Both the position numbers and the translations under genes were made by a program. From NCBI GenBank assembly GCA_945952225.1, contig CAMFHP010000025.1:1-64000 (forward strand): a stretch of DNA of 64,000 nucleotides. Direction: 5' to 3'. Source of the stretch: an uncultured Myxococcaceae bacterium (GTDB lineage Bacteria; Myxococcota_A; Polyangia; Polyangiales; Ga0077539). Each line of letters begins with the position of its first letter. The stretch's first letter is position 1. The notes under the pieces are model-generated. The model saw only the letters and a list, made by a program, of their open reading frames with translations, was not told the DNA's origin and searched no databases. Below are positions 27,133-34,846 of this stretch, in pieces.

Positions 27133-27161
27133 TTGACAGCCGACGAGGGCTCGCCGATCAT
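27133..27161 (+). promoter_or_regulatory. Putative promoter of ExbB/ExbD module 2
   Basis: TTGACA (27133-27138) then 17 bases then GATCAT (27156-27161). The -35 is perfect, the -10 matches four of six. The leader would be about 380 bases, long enough to hold regulatory structure. Confidence 0.35.
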
Positions 27162-27548
27162 CGTGTCGCTCTTTTCTGGAGAGTCCGGGTGACGGCACAA
27201 ATCGTGTGCGGCCCGGGAACCTTGTGCGACGACCGATGTCGGTCGTCTGCTCGACGGCATCGGTGGTCGACGGCCAGATCGCTTCGGGTGTGCAGCGCGG
27301 CAGCGCTGGATTTTTCCTGCGGCGTGGAGACTGGCCTCGCCTCGCGCCAGGTTCGCCCGATCGGTTCCGACACCCGGTGCGAAATGTATTGGAATCGGAT
27401 GCCGTGGGTCGTGTAGAGGATCAACGCGCCCCGCCCCGGCGGGATGTGATTGGTGCCCGTGAACCACCCGGTTCGACGGGCGGTAGGACGCCACCGCCAG
27501 CGCCCGTTCGTCAGCGGGCAGATCAGATTCTCTGAGGAGGAATCCGCG

Positions 27549-28226
27549 ATGTTGCACAGTTTGGGACAGCACTTCAAGGAGGGCGGCTGGGGCATGTGGC
27601 CCATCGTCTTCTGGGGCGTGTTCGTGATCGCGATCACGGTCGAGCGCGCGATGTACCTGTTCAAGTCGTCGATCAACAAGGACGCGTTCCTCTCCAACGT
27701 GCAGAAGTGCATCCTGGCGGGCGACGTCGGCCGTGCGATCAAGCTCTGCTCGAGCGCGCAGGCCCCTCTGGCGCGGATCGTCAAGGCTGGCCTGATGAAG
27801 GTCAACCGTCCTGACTCCGAGGTCCAGGCTGCGATGGACGAGTCGGCGCTCCGCGAACTTCCGAAGCTCGAGCATCGCACCGCGTACCTCGCGCTTCTGT
27901 CGAACCTCGCCATGCTCTCGGGCCTTCTCGGCACCATCACCGGCCTCATCGCCGCGTTCGGCGCGGTGGGTGGTCACGGTGAGGGTGGCCCGACGATCGA
28001 TCCCGCCCGCAAGGCGGAGCTCCTCGCCGGCGGCATCTCGGAAGCGATGAACTGCACCGCGTTCGGTCTGATCATCGCGATCCTCGGCCTCATCGCCTTC
28101 GCGCTTCTCAACGGCAAGACGCAGGCGCTCGTGGACGACATCAACGAGGCCACCGTGCAGGTGCTCAACCTCGTGACGAACAACCGCTCGAAGATCAACG
28201 TCGCGGGCGCGAAGGACGCTGGCTGA
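27549..28226 (+). CDS. ExbB/TolQ/MotA-family proton channel (module 2)
   Basis: Encodes 225 residues with three spans (about 15-38, 118-142 and 165-188). Conserved pore segments are Leu-Ser-Gly-Leu-Leu-Gly-Thr-Ile-Thr-Gly-Leu-Ile and Met-Asn-Cys-Thr-Ala-Phe-Gly-Leu-Ile. It is only loosely similar to the module 1 ExbB, so the two are old duplicates or separate acquisitions. GAGGAGG is ideally placed before the ATG. It leads ExbB-ExbD-ExbD plus a membrane protein. Confidence 0.92.
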   Translation: MLHSLGQHFKEGGWGMWPIVFWGVFVIAITVERAMYLFKSSINKDAFLSNVQKCILAGDVGRAIKLCSSAQAPLARIVKAGLMKVNRPDSEVQAAMDESALRELPKLEHRTAYLALLSNLAMLSGLLGTITGLIAAFGAVGGHGEGGPTIDPARKAELLAGGISEAMNCTAFGLIIAILGLIAFALLNGKTQALVDDINEATVQVLNLVTNNRSKINVAGAKDAG

Positions 28227-28281
28227 GCGACCGGACATGCTCGGCGTCTCTTCAGACCTGAGCACCACGGAGGCGTAGACC

Positions 28282-28752
28282 ATGGGTGGCGTGTCAGTCG
28301 ATAGCGGCGGTGGCGGCGGAAAGAAGTCCGTCGACGCACAGATCAACATGGTCCCCATGATCGACCTGTTGGTGTCGTGCATCGCCTTCCTCCTGATGAC
28401 CGCGGTGTGGACGCAGGTGGGGTCGCTGCAGGCGCAGCAGCCCCACGGCGCTCCTTCTCCCGATCAGCCGCAGGATCAGCCGCAGGACCAGCTCAAGATC
28501 CAGATCTCTCCCACGGGGCTCCGCATCGGCGTCAACGCGACCGACATGCGGGACATCAACCACGGGCAGCAGCAGTGGGACGAACTCAAGCGTCTGCTTG
28601 ATGAGCGTCACCGTGCGAACCAGCAGAACCGCGAAGTCTGGCTTCAGCCCGACGGGGCCGTGTCGTACCAGGAGATCATCCGGGTGATGGACACGGTCTA
28701 CGAGGTCTACGGACTCGCCTCCCGCAACGAGGTCACGATCCGCTTCCTGTAG
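28282..28752 (+). CDS. ExbD/TolR-family protein (module 2, first copy)
   Basis: Encodes 156 residues. The span contains Ile-Asn-Met-Val-Pro-Met-Ile-Asp28, the ExbD proton Asp. The periplasmic domain is short, with a Gln/Pro/Asp-rich region after the span (repeated Asp-Gln-Pro-Gln) and the typical end Val-Tyr-Gly-Leu-Ala. It lies 55 bases after exbB. Confidence 0.88.
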   Translation: MGGVSVDSGGGGGKKSVDAQINMVPMIDLLVSCIAFLLMTAVWTQVGSLQAQQPHGAPSPDQPQDQPQDQLKIQISPTGLRIGVNATDMRDINHGQQQWDELKRLLDERHRANQQNREVWLQPDGAVSYQEIIRVMDTVYEVYGLASRNEVTIRFL

Positions 28753-28787
28753 GCGGTCGTCATCTCCCACTCGCAGCGAGGATCCCG

Positions 28788-29378
28788 ATGCCCGTCAGCA
28801 AGCCTGGCAAGATGGCTCACAAGACCGGCCCGCTCGGTCGCCCCGTGGCGGCGAAGCCGGTTCTCTTTCACGCCCTCCCGCTCCAGTTCGCGCAGAAGCG
28901 TCTGCGCGGTGGTGGACACAAGGGCGTCAACGCCGACCTTAACCTCACCTCGATGATCGACTACCTCGTCATCACGGTGGTGTTTCTGCTGTCGCAGTTC
29001 GGCACGCAGCAGCAGATTCAATCGTCGGCGAACCTCGAGGTTCCGCAGGTCCCCCATGCCGACGCGCTGATCAGTGCGCCGATCGTGTCGATCTCGGATC
29101 AGGCGGTGCTCATGGACGGTCAGCGCATCACGACGCCGCGCGAACTCGCCGGAGTGACCGATCGCATCGACCGTCTGTACGAGCGCCTTGATCAGGCCAA
29201 GCGCGAGTTCCCCGTGCTCCATCCGGGGGAGACCTTCCAGGGCGACATCGTCTTTCAGATCGATCGTCGCGTCAGCTGGCAGGTGATCAAGACTGTCGCG
29301 AAGACCTGCGCCCTCGCCGGCTTCACGCGTCTGAACTTCGCCATCACGAAGGGCAACGTTCCCGCGACGAACGAATAG
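28788..29378 (+). CDS. ExbD/TolR-family protein (module 2, second copy)
   Basis: Encodes 196 residues. An unusually long basic cytoplasmic start (about 50 residues) precedes Leu-Asn-Leu-Thr-Ser-Met-Ile-Asp58 in the single span; Ser replaces the usual Pro. The periplasmic domain ends Cys-Ala-Leu-Ala-Gly-Phe-Thr-Arg. It lies 35 bases after the first ExbD and mirrors the two-ExbD arrangement of module 1. Confidence 0.88.
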   Translation: MPVSKPGKMAHKTGPLGRPVAAKPVLFHALPLQFAQKRLRGGGHKGVNADLNLTSMIDYLVITVVFLLSQFGTQQQIQSSANLEVPQVPHADALISAPIVSISDQAVLMDGQRITTPRELAGVTDRIDRLYERLDQAKREFPVLHPGETFQGDIVFQIDRRVSWQVIKTVAKTCALAGFTRLNFAITKGNVPATNE

Positions 29379-29427
29379 TTCGCGGCGCGGTCTGTGAAGC
29401 GGTACCGCTCACACACCGAGGTGTCCG

Positions 29428-30405
29428 TTGTCCTCTGATCCCCCCTCCGCTCCGCTCCCCCCGAACGACTCTGAAGCGCCGCACCGCGGGATGATCGCCC
29501 GCGGTGACCTGGACTTCCTCCCGCGTGTCAACTGGCGCTTCTGGGCGCCGGTTCTCACCCTGGTGATCGCGTTTCCAGCCATCTGGACGTATCTGCGCCA
29601 CCGCGAACTCGAGGCGCGCAGGGGCGAACTGTTGCGTGAGCACGCCGCGCTCACGGGCGACCTTGCCAGTCGCTACAACGTCGTGCGTGATCGTCTCGAA
29701 GGCCTCGTGCTGCGATCCGTTGGCCCCTACGAGGGCGACCTGCGCGAGCCGACGTTTCACCTCGAAGACCTTGCGTCGGGCGCGTCGCTCTATGCCCGCA
29801 CCCGCCTCGGCGAGATTCACGATCGCAACGATCTCGCAGCATCGATTCGGCATCGTTACGCAGATCAGGTGATGCCCTGCCTCGGACTCGAAGGGGCCTG
29901 GCTGCGCGAACTCTTCGACAAGGGCGCATTCCTCCGTCCTTCGTACGTCGATACCGTGCGTGGGGCGGACTCTCCCGAACGCATCGCGGCGCTTCGCACA
30001 GATCTGCGCGGACGTCTGTCGCGTGATCGCGCGTCGCTCGAACAGGCGCTCGCGCTTCGGTACTTCGTGCTCGCCGTCGACGAGGCCGCCCTCTCGATCG
30101 AAGGGCCGACACGGGTGTACGTGTTCGACGTGACGACGGGGCGTCCGCTCCTGCGGGTGCGCGGCGAGGGCAACGATCTGGTGCTTGTTCCCTTCCGCAT
30201 CGCGGGGGTGCCCGCGCCCGCTGCGAATGCCCCGCGTGGACGCACGCCGACGGTGAGCCAGCACGACTGTTCCGTCGCAAACTCGGTCCGCTCCGCGCTC
30301 GGGGTCTCGCCGATGGGACTCACGCACGGCCCTGCGCCTGAGCCGTTCGATCCTTCCGCTGCGGACGCGTCCAGCGCGACCGATGCAGCGAGTGCGCGCG
30401 ACTGA
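29428..30405 (+). CDS. Membrane-anchored protein of unknown function in ExbB module 2
   Basis: Encodes 325 residues from a TTG at 29428 preceded by GAGGTG; an ATG at 29518 is the alternative. One span at about 38-57 (Phe-Trp-Ala-Pro-Val-Leu-Thr-Leu-Val), then a predicted coiled-coil of about 30 residues (Leu-Glu-Ala-Arg-Arg-Gly-Glu-Leu-Leu), then a periplasmic domain of about 200 residues with no named fold, and a polar tail. Position directly after ExbB-ExbD-ExbD suggests it is the energised partner or a stator accessory, with the coiled coil reaching toward the envelope as in TolA or TonB, but no TonB-like C-terminal domain is visible. Confidence 0.75.
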   Translation: MSSDPPSAPLPPNDSEAPHRGMIARGDLDFLPRVNWRFWAPVLTLVIAFPAIWTYLRHRELEARRGELLREHAALTGDLASRYNVVRDRLEGLVLRSVGPYEGDLREPTFHLEDLASGASLYARTRLGEIHDRNDLAASIRHRYADQVMPCLGLEGAWLRELFDKGAFLRPSYVDTVRGADSPERIAALRTDLRGRLSRDRASLEQALALRYFVLAVDEAALSIEGPTRVYVFDVTTGRPLLRVRGEGNDLVLVPFRIAGVPAPAANAPRGRTPTVSQHDCSVANSVRSALGVSPMGLTHGPAPEPFDPSAADASSATDAASARD

Positions 30406-30522
30406 CGCACCCAGTTCCCAACACTTGACGATCCGTCTTGAACAGCCGACGTTCGGGGCGCATCACGCCCGTCGGGTACGGTCCGTTGTTGCCAACCGAC
30501 CCGATGGCCACGAGGAGTGTCC

Positions 30523-30993
30523 GTGCACGACCCCCCTGACGTCGACTCGCTCCGTACGCGCCTTCGCGACCACGTGCAGCGCAACAAGCTCAAAAGCTCG
30601 TCTCGTCGCGAGCTGATCCTCGAGACCCTGGTCTCGATGGGCCGCCACATCACCGCCGAGGAGCTTCTTCGCGCTGTGCGTGACCGCGATGAGCGCATCG
30701 GCGCTGCGACCGTCTACCGAACACTGCGCGTGTTCCAGGACAGCGGGATCGTCACGGAGCGCCGCTTCGAGGGAGGCGCGACGCGCTTCGAACTCGTCGG
30801 CGATCATCACGATCACCTGATCTGCACCTCCTGCGGGCTGATCATCGAGTTCGACGACGACAGCATCGAGCGAGAGCAGGCGCGCGTCGCCGCCGCCCAT
30901 GGCTTCGAGGTGCACTCGCACCGCCACGAGCTCTACGGAATCTGTGCGAGCTGCCGCAAGGCTCAGCAGCGTCAACGCCCCGCGCGTGCTTGA
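30523..30993 (+). CDS. Fur-family transcriptional regulator
   Basis: Encodes 156 residues. The winged helix (1-85) has Ser-Ser-Arg-Arg-Glu-Leu-Ile-Leu-Glu-Thr-Leu and Ala-Ala-Thr-Val-Tyr-Arg-Thr-Leu; the dimerisation part has His-His-Asp-His-Leu-Ile-Cys-X2-Cys-Gly and Cys-Ala-Ser-Cys, giving both metal sites. It would repress iron (or zinc, or peroxide) genes. The GTG at 30523 is chosen since GAGGAG sits just before; a GTG at 30517 lies inside that site. It follows the ExbB module by 117 bases, which fits iron-regulated TonB-type energisation. Confidence 0.9.
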   Translation: MHDPPDVDSLRTRLRDHVQRNKLKSSSRRELILETLVSMGRHITAEELLRAVRDRDERIGAATVYRTLRVFQDSGIVTERRFEGGATRFELVGDHHDHLICTSCGLIIEFDDDSIEREQARVAAAHGFEVHSHRHELYGICASCRKAQQRQRPARA

Positions 30994-31001
30994 CCCGTCG
31001 G

Positions 31002-32012
31002 CTACTGCAGTCGAATCGGCAGCGGCATGAACAACGCGAAGAAGCACAGCAGCGCGAACACGCCGACCCTGCGACGGCCCGGTGAGAGCGGCTCGTCGCC
31101 CGTCGGAGGGTGACGGTCGCCGCCGAGGCGCATCACACCGCGCGAGAGCAGCGACCACATGCACCATACCGCTGCGGGCGTGAAGGCCGTGCTGTCGAGA
31201 CGGTCCGTGGGCATCGTCCTCCAGACCCACAGCGCGATCCCTGCGGCGAGCGCGAGGAGCGCGTACGAGATCCATCGCGACCATCGATCCTGACGGACGC
31301 CGAAGAGCGCGTAGGCGACGTGGCCGCCATCGAGCTGTCCGATCGGGAGGAGGTTCATCATCGTCACGAAGAAGCCAGTCCACCCGGCGAACGCGACGGG
31401 ATGAAGCCACACGTCGTGCCCCGCTGGGATCGGTCCGCAGACCACGCGCTTCAATGCGAGATACAGCAGCGAGTCGCCCTCGACGATGATGCCCGTTCGA
31501 CCGCTCATCGGCTCGACCTTCGAAAGCGAGAGCCCGAGGATCGCGACAGGCACCGCCACGGCGAGGCCCGCGAGGGGACCGCTGGCGCCGATGTCGATGA
31601 GCGCGTCGCGCGTGCGAATCCGTCCACGCATGGCGATCACCGCCCCCATCGTGCCGAACAGGTTGGGGAACGGGATGAACATCGGCAGGCTCGCACGCAC
31701 TCGATGACGACGCGCCATGAGGTAGTGCCCGAACTCGTGGCACAGCAGGATCGCGAGGAGCGGAACGGCGAACACCCAGCCCTTCGCCGTCGCCCAGAGC
31801 ATGGCGCGCAGCGCGATGACAACTCCCTCGGGACGGCGCTGCGTGAAGTACTCCAGCGGTTCGTGTTGGAGCACCTGGCCCGCGCCCACGTAGAACGTGC
31901 TGCACACGGTCAGGAGGAACAGCGCCAACGGGAGGCGCCAACGGAGCGGCTCCGGCGCATCGGGCACATCGGACTCGGGGCCGAATTCGGCGGATGGTTC
32001 GTCGGAGCGCAC
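31002..32012 (-). CDS. M50-family site-2-type membrane metalloprotease
   Basis: Encodes 336 residues from a GTG at 32012, 14 bases after the upstream stop. Six or seven spans carry His92-Glu-Phe-Gly-His96 (zinc and catalytic Glu) and Asn-Leu-Leu-Pro-Ile-Gly-Gln-Leu-Asp228-Gly-Gly-His (third ligand), the two S2P signatures. No PDZ domain is inserted. Such proteases cut membrane-spanning anti-sigma factors or clear signal peptides. The ribosome site is weak, so the exact start is uncertain. It is probably the third gene of the SctK?-SctL-M50 unit. Confidence 0.88.
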   Translation of the reverse strand: MRSDEPSAEFGPESDVPDAPEPLRWRLPLALFLLTVCSTFYVGAGQVLQHEPLEYFTQRRPEGVVIALRAMLWATAKGWVFAVPLLAILLCHEFGHYLMARRHRVRASLPMFIPFPNLFGTMGAVIAMRGRIRTRDALIDIGASGPLAGLAVAVPVAILGLSLSKVEPMSGRTGIIVEGDSLLYLALKRVVCGPIPAGHDVWLHPVAFAGWTGFFVTMMNLLPIGQLDGGHVAYALFGVRQDRWSRWISYALLALAAGIALWVWRTMPTDRLDSTAFTPAAVWCMWSLLSRGVMRLGGDRHPPTGDEPLSPGRRRVGVFALLCFFALFMPLPIRLQ

Positions 32013-32026
32013 GCGGGGCCGTAGAT

Positions 32027-32545
32027 CTACACGATGGGCGCGCGCACATCGAGAATGCGCGCAACGTGTTCGAGGAGCGCGTCGAGACGCGCGTTGTAGG
32101 TTCCCAGCTCGGTCTCGACGAACACGCCGCCGCGTTCGAGCGTGGCGTCGCCCTCGACGAGCAGGTCGTCGTCTCGACGTCCCACACGCCACAGTCGTCG
32201 GAGCCCTTCATCGAGTGCCTCGGCGTCGTCGGGATGCACGCGCACACGCATCACGCGAGCGCGCCGCATTCGGGTCATCGCCTCGCGGGTGTGGCGTGCA
32301 ACCAGTTCTCGCGACAGCGCGTGATCGCGAGCGAGGAGCGTGCGAACCACCTCCAGCGAGAGCGTCACGACATCGTCGAGGCGAGCCTCCATCGCACGCG
32401 CATGCACCTCTCCGACGGTGATCAACAGGGCCGCACGTTCGGCGCGCGCCTGTTCACATGCGAGTGCGAGCATCGCATTGGCCTCCGCGCGGCGTGACGC
32501 AATGGGGGTCGCATCGTCACGTCGCCCGAGGCGTCGGAGCGTCAC
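32027..32545 (-). CDS. SctL/FliH-like type III secretion ATPase stator protein
   Basis: Encodes 172 residues from a GTG at 32545, with GGAGG five bases upstream and a GTGA overlap with the previous gene. The middle is a long helix. The C-terminal half matches the HrpE/YscL/FliH family: Arg-Val-His-Pro-Asp-Asp-Ala-Glu-Ala-Leu, then Glu-Gly-Asp-Ala-Thr-Leu-Glu-Arg-Gly-Gly-Val-Phe-Val-Glu-Thr and Gly-Thr-Tyr-Asn-Ala-Arg-Leu. These proteins link the secretion ATPase to its export ring. No ATPase, ring or needle gene is present here, so this is an orphan copy or part of a scattered system. Confidence 0.65.
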   Translation of the reverse strand: MTLRRLGRRDDATPIASRRAEANAMLALACEQARAERAALLITVGEVHARAMEARLDDVVTLSLEVVRTLLARDHALSRELVARHTREAMTRMRRARVMRVRVHPDDAEALDEGLRRLWRVGRRDDDLLVEGDATLERGGVFVETELGTYNARLDALLEHVARILDVRAPIV

Positions 32546-33102
32546 GATTGCCTCCACGTGCGGGCGAACTCGGCGCACTGCGTGTGACGACCCAGCACGC
32601 GGATCGATCGCTCCCACGCGATCTGAGCGGGTGTGATCACGTCGCCCTCACCGCGCAGTGCGCAGAGCAGGATCGCGAACGACAGCGTCGGTGGGGTGCG
32701 ACGGTGCGCGCGCGTTCCCTGGGCGACGAGCCAGGTGGTCGTTCGCGTGGCGACGGCCGCGAGGGGAGGGAGACGCGCATGCGATGCGATCGCCGTGAGG
32801 TCGCGCTCGTCGAACATTCGCACGGCGCGATCGCGCGTGACCGCATCCACAGCACGGAGCCAGCGCGCGTAGAGCGCAGCGCCCTCGTGGCGATCGAACG
32901 GGCGTGGCGCGTGTGGCGCGAGGTCGGTGCGGAGCTTCGCGATGGCATGGGCGATGGCCACGCGATCACCCGCGCTTCGGAGACTGCGATGAAGCGAGAT
33001 CGCCGACGAGCGGTCGGGATCGTCGAGCAGCATCCAGCTCGGAACGTCACCCGCGAGCGAGGCCGTCGCGACCGCTGCACGCACTCGTATCGGCGCCACC
33101 AC
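32542..33102 (-). CDS. Possible SctK-like protein upstream of the SctL-like gene
   Basis: Encodes about 186 residues from a GTG at 33102 (a second GTG follows directly). It is helix-rich, with Ala-Ala-Leu-Tyr-Ala-Arg-Trp-Leu-Arg-Ala-Val and Thr-Pro-Ala-Gln-Ile-Ala-Trp-Glu-Arg-Ser near the end. It has no catalytic motif. In type III secretion operons sctK stands just before sctL and is poorly conserved, so position is the main argument. It is translationally coupled to the SctL-like gene. Other explanations are an unrelated helical protein or a regulator. Confidence 0.45.
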   Translation of the reverse strand: MVAPIRVRAAVATASLAGDVPSWMLLDDPDRSSAISLHRSLRSAGDRVAIAHAIAKLRTDLAPHAPRPFDRHEGAALYARWLRAVDAVTRDRAVRMFDERDLTAIASHARLPPLAAVATRTTTWLVAQGTRAHRRTPPTLSFAILLCALRGEGDVITPAQIAWERSIRVLGRHTQCAEFARTWRQS

Positions 33103-33196
33103 GCGCGAACTCTGCCACGGTGCTGAGGGCCGCAACAATCGCCCGCGTCGCCGAAAACTCGCGGAGCTCTCGCGGGGTGAAGTAACGCTCCCCGCG

Positions 33197-34840
33197 GTGG
33201 ACGTGGTGAAGCGCTCGTCGTGGTGGATCTGCCTGCTCGTGTGGCTCCTCGTGTGCTCCGCGCCCGCGACGGCATTCGCGTGGACCGAGGCGCGCCCGTC
33301 GGGGCTGTCGACGGAGGTCGCGATCGATCGCGATGGAGCCGCCATCGTCTCACTTCGCGTGCGCTGGACGGTGCTCGGCGGACGGATGCACCAGTTCGAT
33401 GTCGCCGAGCTCCCCACGGATCACACGCTCCTGGAGGCCTCGGCCGTCGCGGGCAACGGTGCGGTCGTTCCCGTCGCGACGCGTGCGCCCGCGCCCGATC
33501 GCATCGAGGTCACGCTCGGTGATGAGACCCGCGGCGTGCGGCGCGGCACGGTCGATGTGCTGATCCGGTACGCGACCTCGCTGCGCGCGCAGGGCGCGAT
33601 TCGCAGCGCCGGCGACGAGGCGGTGATCGAGGTCGCGACGGTGCCGTGGGGACGTGCGATCGAGGGGGTCGAGCTGCGCGTGGTGCTGCCCTTGAGCGTG
33701 CGTCGCGCGCAGTGGATCTCCGACGCGATCCCTGGCGTGCAGTCATCGAATGCGGTGGAACTCTCACGCGATGTCGTCCGCGCCGTACGCGGACAGCTCC
33801 CCGCGAATGAGCGCTGGGTCGCTCGCGTCGCCGCAGATCCGCGGGTGTTTCCATGGCTCACGAGAAACGCGGCGCAGCGCGTGGTGACCGTGCGTCGCGC
33901 GCGTCCTGCCTATGCGACGACACTCGCACTCTGCGCGGGGCTGCTCCTCTCGCTCGGCCTTCTCGCACACGCGCTGCGGCGCTCGGGGCATTCGCCGCCC
34001 CACGCCCTGCGTCTTCTGGCCATCGCAGCGACGGGGCTTGTGTTGCAGTCGCTCCACGCGATGCAGATGCCCGGCGCACTCACGCTCGGAACGCTGGCCC
34101 TCGCGATCGCGACGCTTCGCGCGCTTCCTGCTGCCCCGATCGCGGTCGGTGCCATTGCCACCCGCGTGGTCGCGCGCACGGTGTCGGAGCGCGACCTCGC
34201 ACGCCTCGCTCCGATGCGCATGCTTCGCCTCCGCGCGGTGGCGCTCACGATCGCGCTCGCCGCGGTGGTCGCCCTCGTACTCGCCGCGACGCAGGCGAAC
34301 ACCTGGGCCTCGGTGATCGCCACCGACCTCGCCATGGCCTCTCTCGCAGGCGCCGTGTGGATCTCTCGCAGCGCGCCATCAAGCACCCTCGCGGCGCTTT
34401 GGGCCGTCGGTCGTCGCGTGCACGTCTTCGCGCGATGGAGCGCCCGCTGTCGCATCGCGTGGCGCGTGCGTGGCGATCTGTGCGCGGGAGGCGCGCTCTC
34501 GTTCCGCGTCGTGCCGCTGCCGGGGTGGCGGCTGTCGCGCGGGCTCCGCGCGATCGAGTGCGCGTGCGAGGGCGAGGGCGTGCAGCTCCGCGTGCGCTTC
34601 GAGGTCGGCGCGCCGGTGGAGCGGCCGGTTCGCATGCTCGCGACGCGTGTGGGCCACGTGGTGATGGCGCCCGATGGAGAGGCCGCAGAACTCCGCGTCG
34701 ACCTCGTGGCCGTTGACGAAGACGTCGCGCTCGAAGGGCTCCGCGCGATGCTCGATGAGATGTTCGTGAAGGCGCCCCGCGCGCGCAGCGCCGAGCGTCA
34801 CGACGCGGCCGACGTCTCCGACGACCGCGCGACGACCTGA
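33197..34840 (+). CDS. Large exported membrane protein of unknown function
   Basis: Encodes 547 residues. A signal sequence (ending Ala-Phe-Ala-Trp) is followed by an extracytoplasmic beta-rich domain of about 200 residues, then about six hydrophobic spans (roughly 235-400) and a cytoplasmic domain of about 140 residues. No catalytic motif or family is recognised. GTG at 33197 opens the frame; GTG at 33206 gives the more typical signal Met-Lys-Arg-Ser-Ser-Trp-Trp. It is divergent from the SctK?-SctL unit and convergent with the LarA-like gene, 6 bases apart. Confidence 0.75.
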   Translation: MDVVKRSSWWICLLVWLLVCSAPATAFAWTEARPSGLSTEVAIDRDGAAIVSLRVRWTVLGGRMHQFDVAELPTDHTLLEASAVAGNGAVVPVATRAPAPDRIEVTLGDETRGVRRGTVDVLIRYATSLRAQGAIRSAGDEAVIEVATVPWGRAIEGVELRVVLPLSVRRAQWISDAIPGVQSSNAVELSRDVVRAVRGQLPANERWVARVAADPRVFPWLTRNAAQRVVTVRRARPAYATTLALCAGLLLSLGLLAHALRRSGHSPPHALRLLAIAATGLVLQSLHAMQMPGALTLGTLALAIATLRALPAAPIAVGAIATRVVARTVSERDLARLAPMRMLRLRAVALTIALAAVVALVLAATQANTWASVIATDLAMASLAGAVWISRSAPSSTLAALWAVGRRVHVFARWSARCRIAWRVRGDLCAGGALSFRVVPLPGWRLSRGLRAIECACEGEGVQLRVRFEVGAPVERPVRMLATRVGHVVMAPDGEAAELRVDLVAVDEDVALEGLRAMLDEMFVKAPRARSAERHDAADVSDDRATT

Positions 34841-34846
34841 AGGGAT

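Larger units (their letters stand above)
26713..27548. other. 836-bp divergent intergenic region between the two ExbB modules
   Basis: No frame here reads like protein. It must hold the promoters of both modules. The best candidates are AACCTA (TAGGTT on the minus strand) at 26772-26777 for module 1 and TTGACA-17-GATCAT at 27133-27161 for module 2. The GAGGAGG at 27534-27540 is the ribosome site of the plus-strand exbB. The length is large for a shared promoter region, so an unrecognised RNA or regulator site is possible. Confidence 0.5.

Noticed and set aside
26808-27416. Open frames inside the divergent ExbB intergenic region
   Set aside because: No start signals and mixed composition in all frames; I see no protein-like pattern.
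31002-32192. M50 protease starting at 32192
   Set aside because: The extra 60 residues are Arg-rich and overlap the SctL-like gene. The GTG at 32012 lies just after that gene's stop.
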